A program made the translations under genes and the position numbers. The notes beneath the pieces were generated by a model, which was given only the letters and a program-made list of their open reading frames with translations, had not been told where the DNA came from and ran no database searches. Shown piece by piece: positions 1 through 8,638 of a DNA stretch of 34,818 nt. The stretch spans positions 1 through 34,818 of the forward strand of contig DXCG01000165.1 in the NCBI GenBank assembly GCA_019116145.1, in the 5' to 3' direction. Each line of letters starts with the position of its first letter. Within the stretch, counting starts at the first letter, position 1. This DNA is from Candidatus Phocaeicola gallistercoris (lineage in GTDB: Bacteria > Bacteroidota > Bacteroidia > Bacteroidales > Bacteroidaceae).

Positions 1-1185
1 CTGCTTACAGATACTGAGTCCGATGCCTGAGCCATTGGATTTAGTCGTGAAAAACGGGATAAAAATACGCTCTATTACCTCAGGAAGAATACCTTCCCCA
101 TTATCGGATACCGTAAATACCAGCCTATCTCCTTTGACAAAGGCATGTACACTGATAGACGGATGAAGCGTATTTTTACAAGCCTCGTCTGCATTCTTCA
201 ACAAATTAATGAAAACTTGTTCCATCTGTGCACGGTCGCACTTCCAATGCAGACTGCTGTTAATACATGAAAAGTGGAACTTCTCATCGGGGAATAACCG
301 TCGTAAGTCATCGAAAAAAGCACAAACCATTACATCTTCTTTTATCGGTTGTGAGATACGTGTCAGCTTTCTGTAATTTTCCACGAAATCAAGTAAACCT
401 TTACTCCGTCGGTGAATCACTTGAATACCTTGCTGAATATATGCCTGCATCCTTTCATCATTCAAATCCCCCCGACACCTTTCATTCAAAGTCTCAGATA
501 AAGAAATAATAGGCGTAATAGAATTCATAATCTCATGAGTCAACACACGTATTAATTTTTGCCATGCATCTATTTCTGTTTGTTCTAATGCATTATGAAT
601 ATTTTTAAGACTAACCAACCAACAGAAATGTTTCTGCAACTGAATTTTTGTAATAGAAGTAGCTAAATCTAAAGGAGCAGGCTGCTCTATCCTGATGATA
701 GGAGAATTTTGTTTCAATAACATAAGAATTTTTTCGGGCAGAACAGACACATTCCCAAATAGCTTTTGAGCCGCATGATTCATCCATTCAATAGAATCGT
801 TCTGAGTAATAACCAATACAGCTGTATCCACTTTATTTAAAAGCTGCTCATAATATTGCAATTTAACTTCTTTGTCAAGTAAATAGGCTTGTTGCTGCTT
901 CAGCACTTCAGACAATTCTTTTACTAGCTGTTGCATCACACGGTCTTTAAAAGGCGAAGTAATAATGTAACCCGCATCATGATATTTCATACACGATGCA
1001 AAGTTTTTCATCAAATACACTTGTTGCATTTGTATCTTATATAAATGATAAGCCATACCCATTACAATGAGTATACATGCAATGGTACAAAACAAAAAAG
1101 AATGTTGATAAAAAGCCATTCCACCGATTGTAATCAAAACAATTCCAATGATATGGGAGATAAGCAAACAAGTATATGTTTTCAT
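1..1185 (-). CDS. Sensor histidine kinase, C-terminus truncated by the window edge
   Basis: Not in the ORF track. Reverse-strand reading from the ATG at 1185 is open to the edge: MKTYTCLLISHIIGIVLITIGGMAFYQHSFLFCTIACILIVMGMAYHLYK (two TMs with a very short loop), then PAS-like VLVITQNDSIEWMNHAAQKLFG, H-box LTHEIMNSITPIISLSETL, N-box INLLKNADEA, DNGEGI and GSGIGLSICKQ. Start overlaps the regulator stop as ATGA. Confidence 0.93.
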   Translation of the reverse strand, partial: MKTYTCLLISHIIGIVLITIGGMAFYQHSFLFCTIACILIVMGMAYHLYKIQMQQVYLMKNFASCMKYHDAGYIITSPFKDRVMQQLVKELSEVLKQQQAYLLDKEVKLQYYEQLLNKVDTAVLVITQNDSIEWMNHAAQKLFGNVSVLPEKILMLLKQNSPIIRIEQPAPLDLATSITKIQLQKHFCWLVSLKNIHNALEQTEIDAWQKLIRVLTHEIMNSITPIISLSETLNERCRGDLNDERMQAYIQQGIQVIHRRSKGLLDFVENYRKLTRISQPIKEDVMVCAFFDDLRRLFPDEKFHFSCINSSLHWKCDRAQMEQVFINLLKNADEACKNTLHPSISVHAFVKGDRLVFTVSDNGEGILPEVIERIFIPFFTTKSNGSGIGLSICKQ

Positions 1186-2546
1186 AATCCTAATTTTTCT
1201 ATTTTCCGGTAAAGAGAGAATCGGGTTATTCCCAATAAATCGGCAGCCCGGTTTAAATTACCTTCACTCAATTCTATAGCCCGCTTAATTGTTTTTTTCT
1301 CCATATTCTCTAAATTCAAATCTTCCTGAGGCTTTTCTTTAGAGTTTATGCCCGAAAAAAGAAAATCATTGGCTCTCAAAAGCCGGTTTTCACTTAATAT
1401 AACAGCACGCTCCAACATGTGTTGAAGTTCACGCACATTCCCCGGCCATAAATATTTCAAGAGTTTATTCTTCGCTTCCCGTGTAATACCTTGAATATCT
1501 TTCCTATATTTTCGGTTATACAACGTAAGAAAATAATCTGCCAGAAGCAAGATATCTTCTCCTCTTTCCCTTAAAGGAGGAACATGTAACTCGATCGTAT
1601 TGATACGATACAATAAATCTTGCCTGAAAGCACCTTCGGAAATTAATTGGGCTATATTGGCATTGGTCGCACAAATCAATCGCACATCAATATTAATCGG
1701 CTCTAACGACCCCAATCTCGTTATCTGTTTTTTTTCGATCGCAGTCAACAATTTTGCTTGCATCGGCATAGAAAGATTCCCTATCTCATCTAAAAACAAC
1801 GTTCCTCCCGAAGCAATTTCCATACGTCCCGGTTTTGCTTTTCTTGCATCGGTAAACGCCCCTTTCTCATACCCGAACAATTCACTTTCAAACAATTGTT
1901 CAGGTATACTCCCTACATCTATTGAAATATAAGGTGCATTACAACGTTTAGAATACTGTTTCAACATATGTGCTATAAGGTCTTTCCCTGTTCCATTTTC
2001 TCCTAAAATCAAAATATTAGCATCAGTATCGGATAATTTATAAATGGTATCTTTTATATGTTGAATAGCCGGAGAATTACCTATAAAATTTATATTATTT
2101 TCGTCTGCCTTCAATGCAGAAACCTCTTCTTTCAACCGAATGATTTCTTTATGCGACCGGCTTAAATTTATTGCAGATGAAAGTGTAGCCAATAACTTTT
2201 CTTTTTCCCATGGCTTAGAGACAAAATCGGTTGCACCTGCTTTTATAGCCCTTACTGCCTTTTCAGTATCAGCATATGCTGTCATAAAGACAACAATTGC
2301 CTGTGGATCGATAGACAAAATATGTTCAAGATACCCGAAACCTTCTTCTCCATTCATTGCATCTCGCTGGAAATTCATATCAAGCAAAATAACATCCGGC
2401 TGTAATTGCTTCATAAAATACTCAATTCGCGAAGGCAAAGTAGTAACCTTTACCTTTTCGACATAAGGTTCCAACAAGAAATGAAGAGCGAATAAAATGT
2501 CTTCATTATCGTCTACAATCAGTATTTTCCCTTTCTTATTAACCAT
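1182..2546 (-). CDS. NtrC-family sigma54-dependent response regulator (receiver, AAA+, Fis HTH)
   Basis: ILIVDDNEDILFAL and VILLDMNF receiver motifs; GENGTGKDLIA Walker A; GAFTDA loop; GGTLFLDEIG Walker B; LNRAADLLGITRFSLYRKIEKLGL Fis-type HTH. ORF track starts at an upstream TTG (2567); the ATG at 2546 (MVNKKGKILIVDD) is more likely. Confidence 0.95.
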   Translation of the reverse strand: MVNKKGKILIVDDNEDILFALHFLLEPYVEKVKVTTLPSRIEYFMKQLQPDVILLDMNFQRDAMNGEEGFGYLEHILSIDPQAIVVFMTAYADTEKAVRAIKAGATDFVSKPWEKEKLLATLSSAINLSRSHKEIIRLKEEVSALKADENNINFIGNSPAIQHIKDTIYKLSDTDANILILGENGTGKDLIAHMLKQYSKRCNAPYISIDVGSIPEQLFESELFGYEKGAFTDARKAKPGRMEIASGGTLFLDEIGNLSMPMQAKLLTAIEKKQITRLGSLEPINIDVRLICATNANIAQLISEGAFRQDLLYRINTIELHVPPLRERGEDILLLADYFLTLYNRKYRKDIQGITREAKNKLLKYLWPGNVRELQHMLERAVILSENRLLRANDFLFSGINSKEKPQEDLNLENMEKKTIKRAIELSEGNLNRAADLLGITRFSLYRKIEKLGL

Positions 2547-2585
2547 ATCCAAAGCTACGTTGTACAACAGATTCTATAGATATGG

Positions 2586-2593
2586 CAAAGATA
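2586..2593 (-). promoter_or_regulatory. Bacteroidetes -7 element (TATCTTTG) for the regulator-kinase operon
   Basis: Minus strand TTATCTTTGCC matches TAnnTTTG, about 40 nt upstream of the regulator ATG. No clean -33 TTG seen. Confidence 0.5.
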
Positions 2594-2616
2594 AATTATT
2601 TATCGATAACCTGTAC

Positions 2617-2651
2617 GTGCGATTTAGCACCTATTTTGTGCGGTATTGCAC
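2617..2651. promoter_or_regulatory. Two tandem palindromes GTGC-N6-GCAC (2617-2630 and 2638-2651), candidate activator-binding UAS
   Basis: GTGCGATTTAGCAC and GTGCGGTATTGCAC share 11/14 positions. Centre-to-centre distance is 21 bp, in the divergent intergenic region. Confidence 0.65.
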
Positions 2652-2707
2652 TCCATCAGCCTCACTCATTTAGCAATAACATCCTGACACACAAAGCATT
2701 GAATAAA

Positions 2708-2723
2708 TGGCATAATTATTGAT
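2708..2723 (+). promoter_or_regulatory. Candidate sigma54 (-24/-12) promoter of the efflux operon
   Basis: TGGCATAATTATTGAT against consensus TGGCACRNNNNTTGCW has two mismatches, C6 to T and C15 to A. About 24 nt upstream of the tolC-like ATG. Confidence 0.6.
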
Positions 2724-2746
2724 ATATAATCAGCACTTTAAAATGC

Positions 2747-4240
2747 ATGATAATGAAAATAAAAGAAAGATACTATTTGTTCCTTTTAATGATTGCACTT
2801 CCCATCAGAGGAATAGCACAAGAAACTTTAGCACTATCGCTAAATCAAGCCATACATTTAGCGCAAAAATTTTCACCTGAAGCACAAGCTGCCAGACATA
2901 CTTATCTTGCAGCTTACTGGAACTACCGATCTTTTCGGGCAAACTATTTACCAATCGTTTCTTTAAGCAGTACACCATCGTTAAACAGACAAATAAACCG
3001 CATCACTCAATCGGATGGGACTGTATTGTTCTTACGGCAGAATCAGTTGAATACAGATGTCAATCTATCTGTAAGTCAGAATATTTGGTTTACAGGAGGC
3101 AACCTATTTGTACAAACTTCAACACAACGTATGGATGAATTAGAGAACAAAGTAACATCGTATAATACCTTACCAGTTTCAATAGGCTATCAACAAACCC
3201 TTTTTGGGTATAACTCTTTGAAATGGGATCGTCGCATTGAACCTGTACGCTTTCGGGAAGCTAAAAAAACGTATGCAGAAACATTGGAACTGATTGCCTC
3301 GAAAACTTGTGAACTATTCTTTTCATTAGCGACAGCTCAAACCAATTTAGAGATATCAAAAGCCAATTATGCCTCGGCCGATACTCTCTATCGGTATGCA
3401 AAAGGGCGTTATGGCATTGGTAATATTACGGAAAATGAAATGCTTCAATTGGAAATCAACAAATTGAACGAAGAAACCAATATGATGAAAGCCAATATAG
3501 AAGTAGAAGAAGCGATGCTAACCTTCCGGTCTTTTTTAGGCATCCGGGAAAATAAATCTATCACCGTTTTACTGAATGATAGTATTTTTTCATTCGAAGT
3601 CCCATTAGACATTGCTTTAAAGCAAGCATATACACATAGCCCAGACATAGAAATGTACCAACGCTTAAAGTTGGAAAGCCACAGCCAACTGGCTTCTGCA
3701 CGTGCCAACCGAGGGTTAAAAGCCGATCTTTACCTCCAATTTGGATTGTCGCAGACAGCCAATCGATTAAAAGACTCATATCATAATCCATTAGACCAAC
3801 AATATGTAAGCCTATCGATTGTTCTTCCTTTATTGGATTGGGGAAGAGGGAAAGGAAAAGTACGTGTTGCCAAATCGAATGTTGAATTAGTAAAAACCCA
3901 AGTAAACCAAGGTGTTAACGATTTTGAGCTGAACCTCCGTAAAATGGTGCGCCAGTTTAACTTACAAGCCTCTCAAGTAAAAGTGGCTTTAAAAACCGAT
4001 GAAACAGCACATCGGCGCTATAACGTTGCGCGAAAACTATACTTAATGGGTGAATCTGACATACTCGATTTGAACGCAGCGACCAATGAAAAAGATGTAG
4101 CCAAGCGCAATCATATAGAGGCATTGAAAGCCTATTGGACATTATATTTTGGTTTACGAAGCATTACACAATATGATTTTCAAACCCATCGCCCTTTGAC
4201 AGAAAATTTACCAGACATAGATCATTTACTTAACAATTAA
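2747..4240 (+). CDS. TolC-family outer membrane efflux protein
   Basis: Signal peptide and LSLNQAIHLAQKFSPEAQAA; long coiled-coil repeats with a second TolC-like half; first gene of an export operon. Confidence 0.9.
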   Translation: MIMKIKERYYLFLLMIALPIRGIAQETLALSLNQAIHLAQKFSPEAQAARHTYLAAYWNYRSFRANYLPIVSLSSTPSLNRQINRITQSDGTVLFLRQNQLNTDVNLSVSQNIWFTGGNLFVQTSTQRMDELENKVTSYNTLPVSIGYQQTLFGYNSLKWDRRIEPVRFREAKKTYAETLELIASKTCELFFSLATAQTNLEISKANYASADTLYRYAKGRYGIGNITENEMLQLEINKLNEETNMMKANIEVEEAMLTFRSFLGIRENKSITVLLNDSIFSFEVPLDIALKQAYTHSPDIEMYQRLKLESHSQLASARANRGLKADLYLQFGLSQTANRLKDSYHNPLDQQYVSLSIVLPLLDWGRGKGKVRVAKSNVELVKTQVNQGVNDFELNLRKMVRQFNLQASQVKVALKTDETAHRRYNVARKLYLMGESDILDLNAATNEKDVAKRNHIEALKAYWTLYFGLRSITQYDFQTHRPLTENLPDIDHLLNN

Positions 4241-4251
4241 AAACAAAAGTT

Positions 4252-5502
4252 ATGGACATCATACGAAAGAAAAAACCATGGTATTTCAAATATCGATATT
4301 ACCTAATACTTGGTACAATTTTATTGGTTGGATTCATTTACTTAATAATACTTGCATTAGGTCCTTCACGCATATATATAGACACAGATAAGGTACAAAT
4401 AGCAGAAGTTCGTTATGGCGATTTTGTAGAATATGTCGATGTAGAAGGTATTGTCCAGCCCATTTTTACATTAATGGTCAATGCAGATGAAGAAGGAAAC
4501 ATTGAACGCATCGTCGCAGAAGAAGGAGGTTTGCTGAACAAAGGAGATACGATTTTGACTTTGACTAACCGAAATTTAATGCACGAAATAGAAGACCAGC
4601 GTGACGAGTGGAATAAGCAACGCATTTCTTTTCAGGAAAAACAATTGGAAATGGAGCAAAAAAGTCTAACACTAAAACAACAAATGTTAGAAGCTACTTA
4701 TGAACTAAAAAAGGTTGAAAAAAATTATGCACTCGAAAAAGAAGAATTCTCTATGGGAATTCGAAGTAAAGCGCAATTAGAAGTGGCAAAAGATGAATAT
4801 CAATATAAAACAGCTTCGACCAATTTGAAGATACAAAGTTTACAGAGCGATTCGGCAATGACTATTGTCAGAAAAGAATTGCTTCGCAACGACTATAATC
4901 GAGAACAGAAAAAATGGGAACGTTATCTTCAACGAACAGGCAATTTAGTTGTCCGGGCACCGATAGATGGTCAACTAAGTTTGATAAAAGTCATTCCGGG
5001 ACAGCGCGTCAATGCAGGAGAAAACGTTGCTGAAATCAAGATATTGTCACAATTCAAAGTCCATGCTTTATTAAGTGAATATTATATCGACCGTGTCACG
5101 ACAGGTCTCCCTGCCACCATCTCCTATCAAGGGAAACAGTTTACACTAAAAGTAAGCAGGGTTGTCCCGGAAGTAAAAGACCGGATGTTTGAAGTCGATT
5201 TAATATTCACAAGTGAAATGCCGGAAAACGTTCGCTTAGGAAAAAGTTTCCGCGTACAAATAGAATTGGGACAACCGGAACAAGCCATTATTATTCCTCG
5301 CGGGAACTTTTATCAGGAGACCGGCGGCAAATGGATTTATAAACTGACAGCCGATAAAAGCCGGGCAAAACGTGTTCCTTTGACCATCGGACGCCAAAAC
5401 CCACAACAATATGAAATAATGGAAGGTTTAAGTCTCGGCGATTGGGTTATTACAACAGGATATGATACTTTTGGAGATGTGGAAGAATTGATCATAAAAT
5501 AA
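4252..5502 (+). CDS. HlyD/MacA-like periplasmic adaptor
   Basis: Single N-terminal TM; coiled-coil hairpin; lipoyl-like halves VEGIVQPIFTLMVNADEEGNIERIVAEEGGLLNKGDTIL and RAPIDGQLSLIKVIPGQRVNAGENVAEI. Confidence 0.92.
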   Translation: MDIIRKKKPWYFKYRYYLILGTILLVGFIYLIILALGPSRIYIDTDKVQIAEVRYGDFVEYVDVEGIVQPIFTLMVNADEEGNIERIVAEEGGLLNKGDTILTLTNRNLMHEIEDQRDEWNKQRISFQEKQLEMEQKSLTLKQQMLEATYELKKVEKNYALEKEEFSMGIRSKAQLEVAKDEYQYKTASTNLKIQSLQSDSAMTIVRKELLRNDYNREQKKWERYLQRTGNLVVRAPIDGQLSLIKVIPGQRVNAGENVAEIKILSQFKVHALLSEYYIDRVTTGLPATISYQGKQFTLKVSRVVPEVKDRMFEVDLIFTSEMPENVRLGKSFRVQIELGQPEQAIIIPRGNFYQETGGKWIYKLTADKSRAKRVPLTIGRQNPQQYEIMEGLSLGDWVITTGYDTFGDVEELIIK

Positions 5503-5575
5503 CCTGTAAAACGACCCAAAAGGTCTTGATGTTTTGTTTAAGATATTAGCATGTTTTAAAAAAAGACGAAGAAAA

Positions 5576-7882
5576 ATGATAACACATTATTTGAAAGTTG
5601 CTTTACGCAATCTGTTGAAGCATAAAACCCACAGCCTTATTTCTGCACTTTGTTTAGCAATAGGAATTGTAGCATTCAGTTTAACTTATTTATTTGTCAC
5701 CAGCATGTCGACATCCCGCCATCTGCCAAATTATGAACATCGTGCCAGTTTATGGTGGCAACGGGGCGATGAAACCAGAGGTGCTTTCACATCCGACGAT
5801 TTGAATATGCTTTCTTTACGTTTATCCGACTGGATGGATACTTTATCGGCATATTCTTCCATAGGAAAAACAGAAGTTGATGTAATAACCCAAGAAGGCA
5901 TGAATATGCCATATCAAATAGATTACCGGTTGGTAAACAAAGAGTTCTATTCATTTTATAATATGGAATTACTTTATGGTCCACAATTACCGGTAAGACC
6001 CGATGAAATCGTCATTACCCAAACGTTTGCCGATAAAATGTTAAACAAAGAGAGTCCCATCGGGAAAATAGTACAATTAACATCACTCACCCCGGATAAC
6101 GGAATAACCAACTACAAAATTGTAAATGTTGTTTCTGCAATACCGGACGATATCATTACCGACATAGATTGTTTTTTCCCATTGGAAATGGACAAGAACT
6201 GCAGCATTTCACTGAATGCTTATATAACTTCCGATGAGACAGTGAGCCAAGTTAACCAAGCGTTGAAGAAAGTTGTATGGGAACAAGATGGAGAATCTGC
6301 ATTTCCACAAGTAACTCTATGGATTGATCAAGACCGAATGAGAAATACAAGCTATGCACAATTCATATTTTTGTTTTGTGGTTCTCTGATTTTAATATCC
6401 AGTTTAATCAATTTCTTGAAGTTCACTTTTCAAATGTTCTATGCCCGCCAGCATGAATTAGCTTTACGCAAATGTGTAGGTTCGAATACAAAAGGATTAT
6501 TTCTATTACTTTTCGCAGAAGTATTCCTTATGCTCTCGTTTGCATTTGTATTATCACTCATTGTGGCAGAAGTACTTGTTTCTTTTGCAAAAATCTATCT
6601 TCCAGATACCGGCATGGGCTGGCTAAGCCTGGCAGAAAGCTACAAAATACAATTTTCCATCTATATTTTTATGCTGTTCGTTTGTCTGTTTTTGATTATC
6701 TATCCTATCTGGCGTGTACATAAGGTCAGCATAATCAACCAACTTCATATTCATACACGAAAGCATCTTTTCCGTTCATTCATGATTGGCCTGCAATTGG
6801 TTATTTCATTCTTCTTTTTAGGTGGCATTTTTATCGTCCACTTATCGTACAATGAATTATTGGGAAACCGCTATGAGCCTTTAAACAAATCGGAAGAAAA
6901 ACAAATCATAACAATCGACATGAGTACACAACGCATACGCGATAATTGGGATGCCATACGTGCAGAAATCGGCGAATTACCTGAAATTGTAGAATATGCA
7001 TCTATTGGTAACGAAGGATTCAACAGTCTGTTTTCTTATACTTACATACCTTATTCAAAACCAGACGGGTCGACTATGCGGCTTGCTGTGGGAAGAGGTT
7101 CTTCAAATTATTTCGACTTCTTTCATATCCCTATGAAAGGGAAAGCGGTTGCCAACGACAATGATAATTACGTATATATAAATAAAAACGTTGCTGATTC
7201 GCTATCAAAAGAAAACATGCAAGGAAACATTATATTGGATGGGAAACAATATCAGATAGCCGGCGTTTATGAAAACTTATATAATGATATAACCGTGGGA
7301 AGCTTGCCATCCGAATCGGTCTTTTTCCCTACCCATGACATTGGTATTTATTTGCTGAAAGTCAGCCCGTCGCATAATACCGACCAAGTAAAAAAGAAAG
7401 TTGAAGCTATTTGCAGGAAATATGTACCCCAAACCTTACCTTTAAATATTTCCACATTAAACAATAAACAAAAGACTATTTATGCATTAATGTATGCATT
7501 CGAATTGGGTATATGGATATTGGCAATAGTCAGTCTGCTATTAGTTTCATTAAGTATTTATTCATCAATATCGATGGATGCGGTACAACGTCAGAAAGAA
7601 GTTGCTATTCGGAAAATTAATGGCGCACGCCCTTCCGATATAGCGATGCAGTTTGCTAAATTATATATTTTGCTGTTTCTGATTGCCTTTATATTAGCTT
7701 ATCCTATATTGAGACTGGCAATGATTGCTTCATTGGAAGGCTCTTTAACCCAATCGGTATACGGTTGGGAATGGGGAGTCATGCTTTTTATTGTTATCGC
7801 TTCAGTAATTGCCATTTCCACAGCATGGCAAATCAAACGAATCATGAGGTTGAATCCGGCTGATGTGATACGAAAAGAATAA
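5576..7882 (+). CDS. ABC transporter permease with duplicated MacB_PCD/FtsX modules
   Basis: MITHYLKVALRNLLKHKTHSLISALCLAIGI; central FtsX module with ARQHELALRKCVGSN; C-terminal FtsX module with RQKEVAIRKINGARPSDI. ORF track start 5534 is non-ATG; ATG at 5576. Confidence 0.9.
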   Translation: MITHYLKVALRNLLKHKTHSLISALCLAIGIVAFSLTYLFVTSMSTSRHLPNYEHRASLWWQRGDETRGAFTSDDLNMLSLRLSDWMDTLSAYSSIGKTEVDVITQEGMNMPYQIDYRLVNKEFYSFYNMELLYGPQLPVRPDEIVITQTFADKMLNKESPIGKIVQLTSLTPDNGITNYKIVNVVSAIPDDIITDIDCFFPLEMDKNCSISLNAYITSDETVSQVNQALKKVVWEQDGESAFPQVTLWIDQDRMRNTSYAQFIFLFCGSLILISSLINFLKFTFQMFYARQHELALRKCVGSNTKGLFLLLFAEVFLMLSFAFVLSLIVAEVLVSFAKIYLPDTGMGWLSLAESYKIQFSIYIFMLFVCLFLIIYPIWRVHKVSIINQLHIHTRKHLFRSFMIGLQLVISFFFLGGIFIVHLSYNELLGNRYEPLNKSEEKQIITIDMSTQRIRDNWDAIRAEIGELPEIVEYASIGNEGFNSLFSYTYIPYSKPDGSTMRLAVGRGSSNYFDFFHIPMKGKAVANDNDNYVYINKNVADSLSKENMQGNIILDGKQYQIAGVYENLYNDITVGSLPSESVFFPTHDIGIYLLKVSPSHNTDQVKKKVEAICRKYVPQTLPLNISTLNNKQKTIYALMYAFELGIWILAIVSLLLVSLSIYSSISMDAVQRQKEVAIRKINGARPSDIAMQFAKLYILLFLIAFILAYPILRLAMIASLEGSLTQSVYGWEWGVMLFIVIASVIAISTAWQIKRIMRLNPADVIRKE

Positions 7883-7942
7883 TTTATTTACACTATTATA
7901 AGCAAAATTCATAGAAATAAAAATTAAACAAACTACAGTATT

Positions 7943-8617
7943 ATGATTAAAACAGTCAATTTACAAAAAGTGTTCTATACCGACGAGATAGAAACATTAG
8001 CTTTAAACAATGTGAATATAAATGTGGAAAAAGGAGAATTCGTAGCTATTATGGGTCCTTCGGGATGTGGTAAATCTACTTTGCTGAACATCCTTGGGTT
8101 ATTAGACAATCCGACCCATGGCGAATATTATTTGAACGGAACAGAAGTATCGAAATATGTCGAATCGCAACGCACTTCCCTCCGCAAAGGTATCATTGGT
8201 TTTGTATTCCAAAGTTTTAATCTTATTGACGAACTGAATGTATATGAAAACATCGAACTACCACTTCTTTACATGGGAGTACCGACATCTGAACGTAAAC
8301 GTAAGATAGAAGATGTAATGAACCGTATGGCTATTGCACACCGGGCAAAACACTTTCCCCAACAATTATCCGGCGGACAGCAGCAACGTGTTGCCATAGC
8401 TCGTGCTGTTGTCACTAATCCACAATTGATTTTAGCAGATGAACCAACCGGAAACTTAGACTCAAAAAATGGTCGAGAGGTCATGGAACTCCTGACCGAA
8501 CTGAACAAAGAAGGTACAACGATTGTAATGGTAACACATTCGCAACATGATGCCGGTTATGCAAACCGCATCATCAATTTGTTCGACGGTGAAGTTGTCA
8601 CAGAAGTTACAATATAA
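7943..8617 (+). CDS. ABC transporter ATP-binding protein (LolD/MacB-like)
   Basis: GPSGCGKSTLL Walker A, LSGGQQQRVAIARAV signature, LILADEPTGNLD Walker B. Confidence 0.97.
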   Translation: MIKTVNLQKVFYTDEIETLALNNVNINVEKGEFVAIMGPSGCGKSTLLNILGLLDNPTHGEYYLNGTEVSKYVESQRTSLRKGIIGFVFQSFNLIDELNVYENIELPLLYMGVPTSERKRKIEDVMNRMAIAHRAKHFPQQLSGGQQQRVAIARAVVTNPQLILADEPTGNLDSKNGREVMELLTELNKEGTTIVMVTHSQHDAGYANRIINLFDGEVVTEVTI

Positions 8618-8638
8618 TTTAAACCCAGATTTACAAAA

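Noticed and set aside
267-509. 80-aa plus-strand ORF in the track
   Set aside because: Antisense to the histidine kinase coding frame, which is open throughout with clear HATPase motifs.
1600-2466. Plus-strand ORFs of 110 and 108 aa
   Set aside because: Antisense shadows of the NtrC-family regulator; low-complexity translations with no motif.
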